Shown: positions 1-6,794, counted from the stretch's first letter. The stretch: DNA of 26,809 nucleotides from Bacteroidaceae bacterium (GCA_900768625.1 CAAGDO010000056.1:1-26809); one strand, 5' to 3'. Program-made: numbers and translations. Notes: generated by a model from the letters alone, not told the origin.

Positions 1-286
1 ATTAGGGCATAGCATACAAAGAAAAATTTAATGACCATTAATGGCTTTGGCGGCCATTCATGTTAAGAAACCGCGCGAAGCGCAAATATGGAACTGTTGC
101 ACAGGAAATCCAGTTCTCAAAATTTTACCGGACAGCAATATTTGACTATAAACGCCCCTATTGGATTTTTGAGCGTGCGCAAAGGCTTTCGCTTCTTCGC
201 ATCAACATGAAAATGGAAGGAATTGAGGGTGAAAACAGGTTATTATTGTTGATTTTGCGTTTTACGCGTTACACCTTGTTACAACA
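1..286. other. Non-coding stretch before the first RNA repeat
   Basis: I see no convincing gene here. An open frame runs from about 60 to 434, but it continues straight through the promoter and terminator hairpin of the RNA repeat, has no recognisable domain, and is not preserved in the second repeat copy. Small hairpins are visible: AATGGC/GCCATT near 41-59, GCGC-gaa-GCGC near 73-83, and GAACTG (91-96) with CAGTTC (111-116). None is followed by a T-run. The stretch may be the 3' flank of a gene lying before the window. Confidence 0.5.
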
Positions 287-321
287 GAAGTTAAAGATAA
301 AAGAAAGGTATGGCGAAGGCT

Positions 322-352
322 TGCATGATTCAAAGAAACCCCGTACATTTGC
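322..352 (+). promoter_or_regulatory. Bacteroidota-type promoter of RNA copy 1
   Basis: TTG at 322-324 and TACATTTG at 345-352 are separated by 20 nt, matching the primary sigma factor consensus of Bacteroidota (-33 TTTG or TTG, 19-21 nt, -7 TAnnTTTG). Transcription should start near 358-360. Confidence 0.75.
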
Positions 353-357
353 AATGT

Positions 358-420
358 TTTTCATGGTATTAGATTTAAGGTTAGTAAAGATTGGTTGTCG
401 TGAGACAATCAATTTTTTTT
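358..420 (+). ncRNA. Putative small RNA, copy 1 (about 60 nt)
   Basis: A short RNA is predicted between the promoter at 322-352 and the terminator ending at 420. Its 5' half is unstructured and contains the block shared with copy 2 (362-379). Its 3' half is the stem ATTGGTTGTC (390-399), loop GTGA (400-403), GACAATCAAT (404-413), then T's. The GTGA loop fits the GNRA tetraloop class. An alternative is a leader peptide from ATG 363 (23 codons, stop 432-434), but the frame shifts in copy 2 after Met-Val-Leu-Asp-Leu, so coding looks less likely. I cannot assign a named RNA family from sequence alone. Confidence 0.6.
390..420 (+). terminator. Intrinsic terminator of RNA copy 1
   Basis: A 10-bp stem (390-399 with 404-413, one G-T wobble) has a GTGA loop and runs into eight T's (413-420). 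This is a classical Rho-independent terminator. Confidence 0.8.
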
Positions 421-544
421 GTACCTACCCCTAGCCTGGCTTGTTCCCCCTTATATTTTCCTTCCCCCATCCCCCCGTCTCCTACATGCCGGAAGAGCGT
501 TTCTGATTTTGTCTTTGCGTCGCCCGCCCCCCGTTGAATAAAAC

Positions 545-735
545 AACTCCCTGATTTTCCATATGCGCCACCATCTGATGGCACAGAAAAATGATTTTTT
601 TGAAGTCCTGACTTCGTCAATGCGTCACCCTGAGCCACCCGATTGGAGTACGTAACTCGCTGATTTTCAACACACGCAATCTAATGGGGCAAAAAAGTGA
701 TGAAGTCAGGAAATGATTTTTTGAAGTTGAAGACG
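545..735. repeat. Degenerate tandem repeat, about 109-bp period
   Basis: AACT.CCTGATTTTC near 545-559 recurs as AACTCGCTGATTTTC near 654-668. In both units it is followed by a CATCTGATGG or CAATCTAATGG box, a (A)nGTGAT or AATGAT box, and GATTTTTTGAAGT. The match is imperfect. The array fills the space between the two RNA copies. I see no gene or promoter in it. Confidence 0.5.
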
Positions 736-754
736 AAAAAAATCCACCGAAAGC

Positions 755-785
755 TTGCATAATTCAAACCGACCCTGTATCTTTG
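755..785 (+). promoter_or_regulatory. Bacteroidota-type promoter of RNA copy 2
   Basis: TTG at 755-757 and TATCTTTG at 778-785 are separated by 20 nt, the same spacing as in copy 1. The expected start of transcription is near 791-793. Confidence 0.75.
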
Positions 786-790
786 CAGCA

Positions 791-851
791 TTTTTCATGG
801 TATTAGATTTAAGTTTTGGAAGACTGGTTGTCGTGAGACAATCAGTCTTTG
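791..851 (+). ncRNA. Putative small RNA, copy 2 (about 60 nt)
   Basis: Same layout as copy 1: the shared 18-nt block (796-813), then the stem GACTGGTTGTC (822-832), loop GTGA (833-836) and GACAATCAGTC (837-847). Relative to copy 1 the T391-A412 pair has become C824-G845, and the G389-T414 wobble has become G822-C847, so pairing is kept while sequence changes. That supports selection on RNA structure. The tail (TCTTTGTTTG) is less uniform than in copy 1, so termination may be weaker. Confidence 0.6.
821..851 (+). terminator. Terminator hairpin of RNA copy 2
   Basis: A 12-bp stem (821-832 with 837-848, one wobble) has a GTGA loop and is followed by an interrupted T-rich tail. It is homologous to the copy 1 terminator. 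Confidence 0.65.
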
Positions 852-1038
852 TTTGTATCCACCCGATAAAACCGCCTTATTCGCCCTTCCAATCCCCCTT
901 TGCATTTTCCTCCCTTTTGCATTTTCCTCCCCCCACGCACGCCGGAAAAGCGTTTTCGACGTTTGTCAACAAATGCTCCATGGTTGCACAGAATCAAGCG
1001 GAATGTGTGGTGATTTCCTAAAAATCATTAGCAAAAAT

Positions 1039-1069
1039 TTTGTATTCCAAAGCGTCTTTCGTAACTTTG
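1039..1069 (+). promoter_or_regulatory. Probable promoter of the nuo operon leader
   Basis: TTTG (1039-1042), a 19-nt spacer and TAACTTTG (1062-1069) match the full Bacteroidota consensus. It is the last strong promoter before nuoA, giving a start near 1075 and a leader of about 300 nt. A perfect inverted repeat, TGATTT-cctaa-AAATCA (1011-1027), lies just upstream and could be a regulator site, though this is weak. Confidence 0.7.
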
Positions 1070-1103
1070 CCCCTCAAAAGACGAACATCGTGAAAAAGGG
1101 CAG

Positions 1104-1135
1104 CAGTTTTTGCACGCACCTCGTGTGTGCTACTG
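1104..1135 (+). promoter_or_regulatory. Stem-loop in the nuo leader
   Basis: CAGT (1104-1107) pairs with ACTG (1132-1135), and GCACGCAC (1112-1119) with GTGTGTGC (1123-1130, one wobble) around a CTC loop. It lies about 30 nt into the predicted transcript and directly before the terminator hairpin at 1152-1186. Confidence 0.5.
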
Positions 1136-1151
1136 ATAAAAATCATTCGGA

Positions 1152-1186
1152 AGCGGCGGACAAGCGTGTCCGTTCGCTGATTTTTT
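1152..1186 (+). terminator. Leader terminator or attenuator upstream of nuoA
   Basis: AGCG (1152-1155) plus CGGACA (1157-1162), loop AGCG, TGTCCG (1167-1172) plus CGCT (1175-1178), then six T's at 1181-1186. It sits about 110 nt into the predicted transcript and 190 nt before nuoA. GCGGACA (1156-1162) can instead pair perfectly with TGTCCGC (1188-1194) just after the T-run, which would break the terminator. Either this ends a separate small RNA or it attenuates nuo transcription. Confidence 0.6.
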
Positions 1187-1375
1187 GTGTCCGCACGTCA
1201 GGGTTGCCCTAAATCCCTCGACGGGCGGTTTTTCGTCTTCTCTGCTGAAGACCTTGGGCACGTTGTAAGTCAAATGGACGGGATGAGTCATTCCTTTCTC
1301 GATGAGAGAAGACGGGGGATTCAACTGTCCTAAAATCAAACAAAATCTTTTATTAACAATAACATTTAAAGAGCT
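1187..1375 (+). other. 3' part of the nuo leader with competing pairings
   Basis: No gene and no good second promoter are seen. GTCTTC (1235-1240) pairs locally with GAAGAC (1247-1252). Alternatively GTCTTCTCT (1235-1243) pairs perfectly with AGAGAAGAC (1305-1313). These cannot both form. The last 40 nt before nuoA are A/T-rich, as is common ahead of Bacteroidota start codons. Confidence 0.4.
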
Positions 1376-1726
1376 ATGAACTTTACCTTATTTGTCACTG
1401 CATTGCTGACAGGGTTGGCGTTCGTGGGCATCGTGACGATTTTGGCCAAGCTGATTTCGCCCCGTAGCTACAACGCTCAGAAGGAAGAGGCTTACGAATG
1501 TGGTGTGCCGACACGTGGACGCTCATGGATGCAGTTCCGCGTGGGTTACTATCTCTTCGCCATCCTCTTCCTTATGTTCGACGTTGAAACGATGTTCCTC
1601 TTTCCCTGGGCCGTCGTGATGCGCTCCCTCGGTCCCTCAGGACTGGTGGCTGTGCTCTTCTTTCTGTTTATCTTAGTTCTGGGCTTAGCTTATGCCTGGA
1701 GGAAAGGAGCGTTGAAATGGCAATGA
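1376..1726 (+). CDS. nuoA: NADH-quinone oxidoreductase subunit A (NuoA)
   Basis: A small membrane subunit of respiratory complex I, in the region where the peripheral arm meets the membrane near the quinone site. The 116-residue protein has three hydrophobic helices (about 3-26, 62-82, 88-108). It keeps the family hallmark loop with KEEAYECG around residues 36-43 and the FLFPWA motif near residue 75. Length is normal. The ATG at 1376 is preceded by an A/T-rich stretch with only a weak GAG, typical for the phylum. It is the first gene of a ten-gene operon and its end overlaps nuoB by 10 bp, suggesting coupled translation. Expression probably depends on the promoter and leader at 1039-1375. Confidence 0.95.
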   Translation: MNFTLFVTALLTGLAFVGIVTILAKLISPRSYNAQKEEAYECGVPTRGRSWMQFRVGYYLFAILFLMFDVETMFLFPWAVVMRSLGPSGLVAVLFFLFILVLGLAYAWRKGALKWQ

Positions 1727-2352
1727 AAAGAGCAAAAATCAAGTCGATTCCTTACGAGGAATTCAAGGACAACGAGACCTACGAGAAACTCGTGGAAGAA
1801 CTCAATGCCGGCGGCGCGAACATCATCGTGCGCAAGCTGGATGACCTCATCGACTGGGGCCGTTCCAACTCCCTGTGGCCGCTGACTTTCGCCACAAGCT
1901 GTTGCGGTATCGAGTTTATGGCTGTGTGCGCTGCACGATACGACATCGCACGTTTCGGTTTTGAGGTGACACGTAACAGTCCCCGTCAGGCCGACGTGAT
2001 TCTCGTGTGCGGTACGATCACAACGAAGATGGCTCCGGTGCTCCGCCGTCTGTACGACCAGATGGCTGACCCGAAGTACGTGGTCGCCATTGGTGGCTGC
2101 TCCATCTCCGGAGGTCCGTTCACGAAGTCGTACCATGTGCTCAACGGCGTGGACAAGATCATCCCCGTGGACGTTTACGTGCCGGGATGCCCTCCCCGCC
2201 CTGAATCATTCCTCTACGGTATGATGCAGCTGCAGCGCATTGTGAAAGTTGAAAACTTCTTCGGCACAACCAACCGCAAGCAGAAGGATCCCTTCAAGCT
2301 TCAGGCCGAAGAGAAAGAAGAACAAATCTATAAAGAGGAGGAAGAAGCATGA
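1717..2352 (+). CDS. nuoB: NADH-quinone oxidoreductase subunit B (NuoB), N2 cluster
   Basis: A peripheral-arm subunit that holds the terminal Fe-S cluster N2, which passes electrons to quinone. The four expected ligands are present: Cys62 and Cys63 (in TSCCGIEF), Cys128 (GGCSISGG) and Cys158 (VPGCPPRPE). The spacing matches the family exactly. Length 211 aa; the last 30 residues are a charged Lys/Glu tail. The start at 1717 lies 7 nt after AAGGAG, an unusually good Shine-Dalgarno site for this phylum. An in-frame ATG at 1723 is also possible but spaced less well. The stop overlaps the nuoCD start as ATGA (2349-2352). Confidence 0.96.
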   Translation: MAMKRAKIKSIPYEEFKDNETYEKLVEELNAGGANIIVRKLDDLIDWGRSNSLWPLTFATSCCGIEFMAVCAARYDIARFGFEVTRNSPRQADVILVCGTITTKMAPVLRRLYDQMADPKYVVAIGGCSISGGPFTKSYHVLNGVDKIIPVDVYVPGCPPRPESFLYGMMQLQRIVKVENFFGTTNRKQKDPFKLQAEEKEEQIYKEEEEA

Positions 2353-4043
2353 GCGAAGAATTGAATCCCGCAGCTAATGCTGCCCAGACGCAAGCTCCCG
2401 CAGCTGAAGCTCCCGCCCGTCCTGCAGCACGCCCCGCAGCACGCCCCGTGGCTCCCGCAAAACCTGCAGTCAACGAGCTGAAGCCCACTCTCGTGGCTCC
2501 CGCTGACCTTCACAAGGAGATGAAGCGCCTGCACGACGAGGGCATGGACTTCCTTCTCCACCTGACCGGCGTGGACTGGATGGAGGACGGCCTCGGAGTT
2601 GTCTATCAGCTTGAAAATACCCAGACAAAGGAACAGGCCTGCATCAAGTGCGTCACGACGGACCGCGAAAACCCGATGATCCCTTCGGTGAGCGACCTTT
2701 GGGACGTGGCAAATATCTATGAGCGTGAGGTCTATGACTTCTACGGCATCATCTTCACCAACCACCCCGACATGCGCCGCATCTTCATGCGCGAGGACTG
2801 GGTCGGCTATCCTTTCCGTAAGGACGACGATCCCGAGAAGGAGAATCCCTTCGATCCGCAGCACATGACGAACGAACCGTTGGCGGACGTGACCTACGAG
2901 TACCAGCTCCAGGAGGACGGCACAATCAACAAGGTCGAGCACGAGATTTTCGGCAAGGATGACTACGTGGTCAACATCGGCCCGCAGCACCCCTCAACCC
3001 ACGGTGTGCTCCACTTCCGCGTGGACCTCGAAGGCGAAATGATCCGCAAGGTGGACCCCGTTCTCGGATATATCCACCGTGGCGTGGAGAAAATCAGCGA
3101 GAAGCTGACCTATCCTCAGACACTGGCCCTCACGGACCGTCTGGACTATCTGGGCGCCATGCAGAACCGCCACGCGCTCTGCATGTGTATCGAACAGGCC
3201 ATGGGCGTTGAAGTCAGCGACCGCGTGCAGGTCATCCGTACGATCATGGATGAGCTCCAGCGTATCGACTCGCACATTCTCTTCTTCGGCTGTCTCTGCC
3301 AGGATCTCGGTGCCACGACGGCGTTCCTCTATGCTTTCCGCGACCGCGAGAAGATTCTCGACATCTTCGAGGAGACCTGCGGCGGACGCCTCATCCTGAA
3401 CTATAACACGATCGGCGGTGTGATGCATGACATCCACCCGAACTTCCAGAAGCGCGTGAAGGAGTTCATCCAGATCATGCGTAAGAACATCCAGGAATAC
3501 CACGATATCTTCACGGGTAACGTGATCTTCCAGAACCGCTCTAAGGGCGTGGGTGTGCTGACAAAGGAACAGGTCATCAGCTTCGGCTGTACGGGTGGTA
3601 CGGGCCGTGCCTCAGGCTGGCACAACGACTTGCGTAAGCTCCGCCCGTATGCTGCCTACGACCGCGTTCAGTTCAACGAAGTGGTGCGCACGGAAGGTGA
3701 TTCCTTTGCCCGCTATATGATCCGTCTCGATGAGATCAAGGAAAGCTTGAACATCATCGAACAGCTGATTGACAATATCCCCGAAGGCAACTATCAGGAG
3801 AAGATGAAGCCTATCATCAAGCTTCCTGTCGGCACTTTCTACAGCGAAGTGGAAGGCAGCCGTGGCCGTATGGGCGTGTTCATCGAGAGCAAGGGCGACA
3901 AGACCCCCTACCGTCTGCACTACCGTTCGACCGGTCTGCCCCTCGTGGCCGTTATGGACACGGCCTGCAGCGGCAACATGCTCGCCGACCTGATCACCAT
4001 CGGTGGTACGGTTGACTATGTGGTGCCCGACATTGACCGTTAA
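2349..4043 (+). CDS. nuoCD: Fused NADH-quinone oxidoreductase subunits C/D (NuoCD)
   Basis: A single 564-aa protein joining NuoC (about residues 48-185) and NuoD (about 204-564), the subunit that forms much of the quinone pocket. The NuoC part shows LTGVDW and the EREVYDFYGI stretch. NuoD shows IGPQHPSTHG (210-219), GYIHRGVEK (240-248) and the usual Asp-Arg C-terminus. His218 and Tyr267 are spaced like the quinone-binding His38 and Tyr87 of Thermus Nqo4. Residues 7-42 are an Ala/Pro-rich linker containing a perfect 12-bp tandem repeat (2424-2447). Translation is coupled to nuoB by ATGA, with GAGGAGGAAG upstream. Fusion of C and D is known in E. coli and Bacteroidota. Confidence 0.95.
   Translation: MSEELNPAANAAQTQAPAAEAPARPAARPAARPVAPAKPAVNELKPTLVAPADLHKEMKRLHDEGMDFLLHLTGVDWMEDGLGVVYQLENTQTKEQACIKCVTTDRENPMIPSVSDLWDVANIYEREVYDFYGIIFTNHPDMRRIFMREDWVGYPFRKDDDPEKENPFDPQHMTNEPLADVTYEYQLQEDGTINKVEHEIFGKDDYVVNIGPQHPSTHGVLHFRVDLEGEMIRKVDPVLGYIHRGVEKISEKLTYPQTLALTDRLDYLGAMQNRHALCMCIEQAMGVEVSDRVQVIRTIMDELQRIDSHILFFGCLCQDLGATTAFLYAFRDREKILDIFEETCGGRLILNYNTIGGVMHDIHPNFQKRVKEFIQIMRKNIQEYHDIFTGNVIFQNRSKGVGVLTKEQVISFGCTGGTGRASGWHNDLRKLRPYAAYDRVQFNEVVRTEGDSFARYMIRLDEIKESLNIIEQLIDNIPEGNYQEKMKPIIKLPVGTFYSEVEGSRGRMGVFIESKGDKTPYRLHYRSTGLPLVAVMDTACSGNMLADLITIGGTVDYVVPDIDR
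2424..2447 (+). repeat. Perfect 12-bp tandem duplication in the nuoCD linker
   Basis: GCAGCACGCCCC occurs twice in direct succession inside codons for the Ala/Arg/Pro-rich N-terminus of NuoCD. It keeps the frame, adds one four-residue Ala-Ala-Arg-Pro unit, and is the kind of site that changes length by slippage. Confidence 0.8.
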
Positions 4044-4070
4044 CGTGTGATTCAAGTTTTGACAGGCAAT

Positions 4071-4145
4071 GCAGCTTCCGACTCCCTCTCCCCTTCCATG
4101 GGGAAACGGCTCAGCATATGCTGGCGCCAAGGGCTCACGGGCTGC
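4071..4145 (+). promoter_or_regulatory. Intercistronic hairpin region between nuoCD and nuoH
   Basis: GCAGC (4071-4075) can pair with GCTGC (4141-4145), enclosing TCCCC (4089-4093) with GGGGA (4100-4104), and CAGC-atat-GCTG (4112-4123). There is no T-run and no TAnnTTTG box, so it looks like mRNA structure inside the operon rather than a terminator or promoter. Confidence 0.4.
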
Positions 4146-4174
4146 AAAGCTCAGAAACTCATTTCTAAAAGACA

Positions 4175-5260
4175 ATGTTTGACTTTTCAATAGTAACAAA
4201 TTGGTTGCATGGCTTCCTGACGGCGACATGTGGCTTTGCTGAATGGGGTGCCATTCTGACGGAAAGCATTCTCGTGGCTTTGGTCATCATCACGCTCTAT
4301 GCCGTGTTTGCCATCGCCCTCATCTACATGGAGCGCAAAATCTGCGCCTTCTTCCAGTGCCGCCTCGGCCCGATGCGTGTGGGTAAATGGGGCCTCCTTC
4401 AGGTGTTCAGCGACGTGTTCAAGATGCTCACCAAGGAGATCATCAGTATGCGTCAGAGTGACCTCTTCCTCCACAACCTGGCTCCGTTCCTCGTTGTGAC
4501 GGCTTCCATGGTCACCTTCTCCTGTCTGCCTTGGAACAAGGGCGCACAGATCATCGACTTCAATGTCGGCGTGTTCTTCTTCCTCGCCATGTCCTCCATC
4601 GGCGTGGTGGGTATATTGCTGGCCGGATGGAGTAGTAACAACAAGTATTCGCTCATCGGTGCCATGCGTAGCGGTGCACAGATCATCAGCTACGAACTCT
4701 CCATCGGCATGACCATGCTCGCCATGATCTGCCTGACGGGTACGATGTCGTTCAGCGAAATCTGCCAGGACCAGTATCTCAACGGCTGGAACATCTGCCG
4801 CGGACATATTCCTGCTGTCATCGCTTTCTTCATCTATCTCGTGGCGGGCAACGCTGAGTGTAACCGTGGCCCGTTCGACTTGCCTGAGTGCGAGAGCGAG
4901 TTGACCGCCGGTTACCACACGGAGTATTCCGGTATGCACTTCGGCTACTACTATCTGGCCGAGTACCTCAACCTCTTCATCTGTGCAGGTATGGCCTCCA
5001 CGATTTTCCTCGGGGGCTGGGCTCCGCTCCACATCTACGGCCTCAATGCTTTCAACGGCGTGATGGATCTCATCCCCGGTGCCGTCTGGTTCATCGGAAA
5101 GACGTTCTTCGTGGTGTTCCTGCTCATGTGGCTCCGCTGGACTTTTCCCCGTCTGCGAATCGACCAGATCCTTTCGCTCGAGTGGAAGTACCTCATCCCC
5201 TTCAGCATGGTCAACCTCATCCTCATGGCACTCTGCGTGTCAATGGGTTGGACGTTCTAA
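4175..5260 (+). CDS. nuoH: NADH-quinone oxidoreductase subunit H (NuoH)
   Basis: A membrane subunit that, with NuoB and NuoD, builds the quinone-binding cavity and links it to the proton channels. 361 aa with about eight hydrophobic helices. Two family signatures are clear: ERKICAFFQCRLGP near residues 52-65, and the acidic loop NRGPFDLPECESELTAGYH followed by TEYSGM near residue 250. The gene follows nuoCD after a 131-bp gap that holds GC-rich hairpins. The start ATG at 4175 is preceded by AAAAGACA. Nothing essential is missing compared with known NuoH. Confidence 0.95.
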   Translation: MFDFSIVTNWLHGFLTATCGFAEWGAILTESILVALVIITLYAVFAIALIYMERKICAFFQCRLGPMRVGKWGLLQVFSDVFKMLTKEIISMRQSDLFLHNLAPFLVVTASMVTFSCLPWNKGAQIIDFNVGVFFFLAMSSIGVVGILLAGWSSNNKYSLIGAMRSGAQIISYELSIGMTMLAMICLTGTMSFSEICQDQYLNGWNICRGHIPAVIAFFIYLVAGNAECNRGPFDLPECESELTAGYHTEYSGMHFGYYYLAEYLNLFICAGMASTIFLGGWAPLHIYGLNAFNGVMDLIPGAVWFIGKTFFVVFLLMWLRWTFPRLRIDQILSLEWKYLIPFSMVNLILMALCVSMGWTF

Positions 5261-5273
5261 GCATTTGTTTCAT

Positions 5274-5349
5274 GTCGTCCCCTGCCGCAAAGCGGGGCGA
5301 CAAGACCATAGCCGCACATAGACGGACAAACGGCATGACGGCGTGGTCT
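5274..5349 (+). promoter_or_regulatory. Intercistronic hairpins between nuoH and nuoI
   Basis: First hairpin: GTCG (5274-5277) and CCCC (5279-5282) pair with GGGG (5294-5297) and CGAC (5298-5301). Second: AGACCA (5303-5308) with TGGTCT (5344-5349), enclosing GCCG (5311-5314) with CGGC (5331-5334). No T-run follows either. Confidence 0.45.
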
Positions 5350-5371
5350 GAAAGCAAAATCAATATTTTCA

Positions 5372-5836
5372 ATGGAAGAAAAAAGTTATATCGGTGGAGT
5401 AGTCGACGGTCTGAAGAGCCTCGGCACGGGTCTGAAGACCACGATGCGCGAATTCTTCACCCCGAAGATTACCGAGCAATACCCCGAAAACCGCGACACG
5501 AACCAGATGTTCGATCGTTTCCGCGGTTCGCTCACGATGCCTCACAACGAGAATAATGAGCACAAGTGTGTGGGTTGCGGACTTTGCCAGATGGCTTGCC
5601 CCAACGGCTCCATCAAGGTGACCAGCGAGTTCTACGAAACTCCCGACGGCAAGAAGAAAAAACGCCTCGTGAAGTATGAGTATGACCTCGGCTGCTGCAT
5701 GTTCTGCATGCTCTGCACACGTGCCTGCCCCCATGGCGCCATCACTTTCGACCAGAGCTACGAGAACGCTGTGTTCGACCGCTCGAAACTCGTGAAGGTG
5801 CTCAACAACGAGGGTAGCCACGTTGAAGAAAAGTAA
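5372..5836 (+). CDS. nuoI: NADH-quinone oxidoreductase subunit I (NuoI), two 4Fe-4S clusters
   Basis: A ferredoxin-like peripheral subunit carrying clusters N6a and N6b, which relay electrons to N2 in NuoB. Two CxxCxxCxxxCP motifs are complete: Cys66, Cys69, Cys72, Cys76 and Cys109, Cys112, Cys115, Cys119. An extra Cys108 sits beside the second motif. 154 aa is within the family range. An amphipathic N-terminal segment (about 7-30) would lie on the membrane. With no NuoE, NuoF or NuoG encoded in this operon, NuoI is the outermost Fe-S subunit seen, so it is a plausible docking point for an electron donor such as ferredoxin or flavodoxin; that is inference. Confidence 0.95.
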   Translation: MEEKSYIGGVVDGLKSLGTGLKTTMREFFTPKITEQYPENRDTNQMFDRFRGSLTMPHNENNEHKCVGCGLCQMACPNGSIKVTSEFYETPDGKKKKRLVKYEYDLGCCMFCMLCTRACPHGAITFDQSYENAVFDRSKLVKVLNNEGSHVEEK

Positions 5837-5860
5837 CACACAAAACAGTTGAAAAGTGAC

Positions 5861-5910
5861 GGGGACTCTCCTGCGTCTGTCGCTCCTCAGCGGGGCGCTC
5901 CGTCCTCCCC
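5861..5910 (+). promoter_or_regulatory. Intercistronic hairpin between nuoI and nuoJ
   Basis: GGGGA (5861-5865) pairs with TCCCC (5906-5910) around CGCT-cctc-AGCG (5881-5892). No T-run and no promoter box are present. Confidence 0.4.
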
Positions 5911-5931
5911 GAACGCTTAAACTCCCAAACA

Positions 5932-6456
5932 ATGAATTCACAAAACATCATGTTCGTCATCCTGGCGGTGTTAATGGTGCTTTCGTCCATCGCAACGGTG
6001 CTGACGAAGAGCATTGTTCGCGCAGCCACTTACCTGTTCTTCGTGCTGCTCGGCACTGCAGGTATGTATTTCTTGATGGGATACACGTTCCTTGGTGCTG
6101 CCCAGGTCATCGTTTATGCCGGCGGTATCATCGTGCTCTACGTATTCTCCATCTTGCTGACAGAAGGTGCGAAGGATCAGGAAATCTTCAAGCGCAAGAT
6201 CAAGGATGCCTCTTGGGGCTTCGTGCTGAGCTTCGTCGGTTTCCTCGCCTTCATCGGAGTGGTGCTCTCGCACAACTTCAAGGCGCAGATCCTCACTGCA
6301 CCGAGTGAAACTGCCAATGCCGCCACAACCATCACGGCTATCGGCAACAATATGCTCTCATCCGGCGAGGGTGGCTACCTGCTCCCCTTCGAGGCTGTCA
6401 GCGTGCTGTTGCTCGCCTGCATCGTGGGTGCATTGATTATTGCCCGTAAACGCTAA
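5932..6456 (+). CDS. nuoJ: NADH-quinone oxidoreductase subunit J (NuoJ)
   Basis: A membrane subunit at the junction between the quinone end and the antiporter-like subunits of complex I. 174 aa with five hydrophobic helices. The diagnostic GAAQVIVYAGGIIVLYVF stretch, including the pi-bulge helix, is at about residues 56-73. The ATG at 5932 follows an A/C-rich stretch without a Shine-Dalgarno site. nuoK follows after only 14 bp (A-rich), unlike the long structured gap before this gene. Length and motifs are normal. Confidence 0.94.
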   Translation: MNSQNIMFVILAVLMVLSSIATVLTKSIVRAATYLFFVLLGTAGMYFLMGYTFLGAAQVIVYAGGIIVLYVFSILLTEGAKDQEIFKRKIKDASWGFVLSFVGFLAFIGVVLSHNFKAQILTAPSETANAATTITAIGNNMLSSGEGGYLLPFEAVSVLLLACIVGALIIARKR

Positions 6457-6470
6457 AAAAACAAACAACA

Positions 6471-6779
6471 ATGATTCAATTGGAATATATCTTGATCATT
6501 TCAGCCATCATGATGTTTGCCGGCGTTTTCGGTTTCCTCACCCGTCGCAGCACATTGGCTATCCTTCTCTCGGTGGAACTTATGCTCAACGCCACCGATC
6601 TCAATTTCGCAGTGTTTAACCGAATGCTTTATCCCGAAGGTAATGAGGGCTATTTCTTCGCACTCTTCTCCATCGCCATCTCGGCTGCAGAGAGCGCCAT
6701 TGCAATTGCCATCATGATCAACATCTACCGTATGCTCAAGAACATCCAGGTAGATGAACTCGAGAAGATGAAGTGGTAA
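6471..6779 (+). CDS. nuoK: NADH-quinone oxidoreductase subunit K (NuoK)
   Basis: A small three-helix membrane subunit homologous to MrpC, part of the proton path. 102 aa, the usual length. Both membrane glutamates are present: Glu36 in SVELMLNA (same number as in E. coli) and Glu74 in SAAESAIA (E. coli Glu72). The gene lies 14 bp after nuoJ and 121 bp before nuoL. Confidence 0.95.
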   Translation: MIQLEYILIISAIMMFAGVFGFLTRRSTLAILLSVELMLNATDLNFAVFNRMLYPEGNEGYFFALFSIAISAAESAIAIAIMINIYRMLKNIQVDELEKMKW

Positions 6780-6794
6780 TGTAGAATAGTTGAC

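Larger units (their letters stand above)
287..515 (+). repeat. Direct repeat copy 1 (diverged), carries promoter, short RNA and terminator
   Basis: This segment matches 722-966 with scattered substitutions and small indels. Similarity is highest across the promoter, the 18-nt block CATGGTATTAGATTTAAG (362-379) and the hairpin. It continues through the pyrimidine-rich downstream part to a shared GCCGGAA.AGCGTTT block. Conservation of regulatory signals rather than of a reading frame suggests duplication of a small non-coding transcription unit. The outer boundaries are estimates by eye. Confidence 0.75.
722..966 (+). repeat. Direct repeat copy 2 (diverged)
   Basis: Second copy of the unit at 287-515, offset by about 434 bp. 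It keeps the promoter, the 18-nt block (796-813) and the hairpin. The downstream pyrimidine-rich part is longer because a GCATTTTCCTCCC stretch is itself doubled (about 901-930). An open frame through this copy (755-1021) is not homologous to the frame in copy 1 beyond a few codons. Confidence 0.75.

Noticed and set aside
60..434. 124-aa open frame on the + strand
   Set aside because: It runs through a promoter and an intrinsic terminator, and the frame is not kept in the duplicated copy.
853..1212. 119-aa open frame on the + strand
   Set aside because: It crosses the promoter at 1039-1069 and the terminator at 1152-1186 and has low-complexity sequence.
1..1375. CRISPR array or insertion sequence in the repeat-rich region
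   Set aside because: Only two long diverged copies exist, with no regular short repeats and spacers, no terminal inverted repeats and no transposase.
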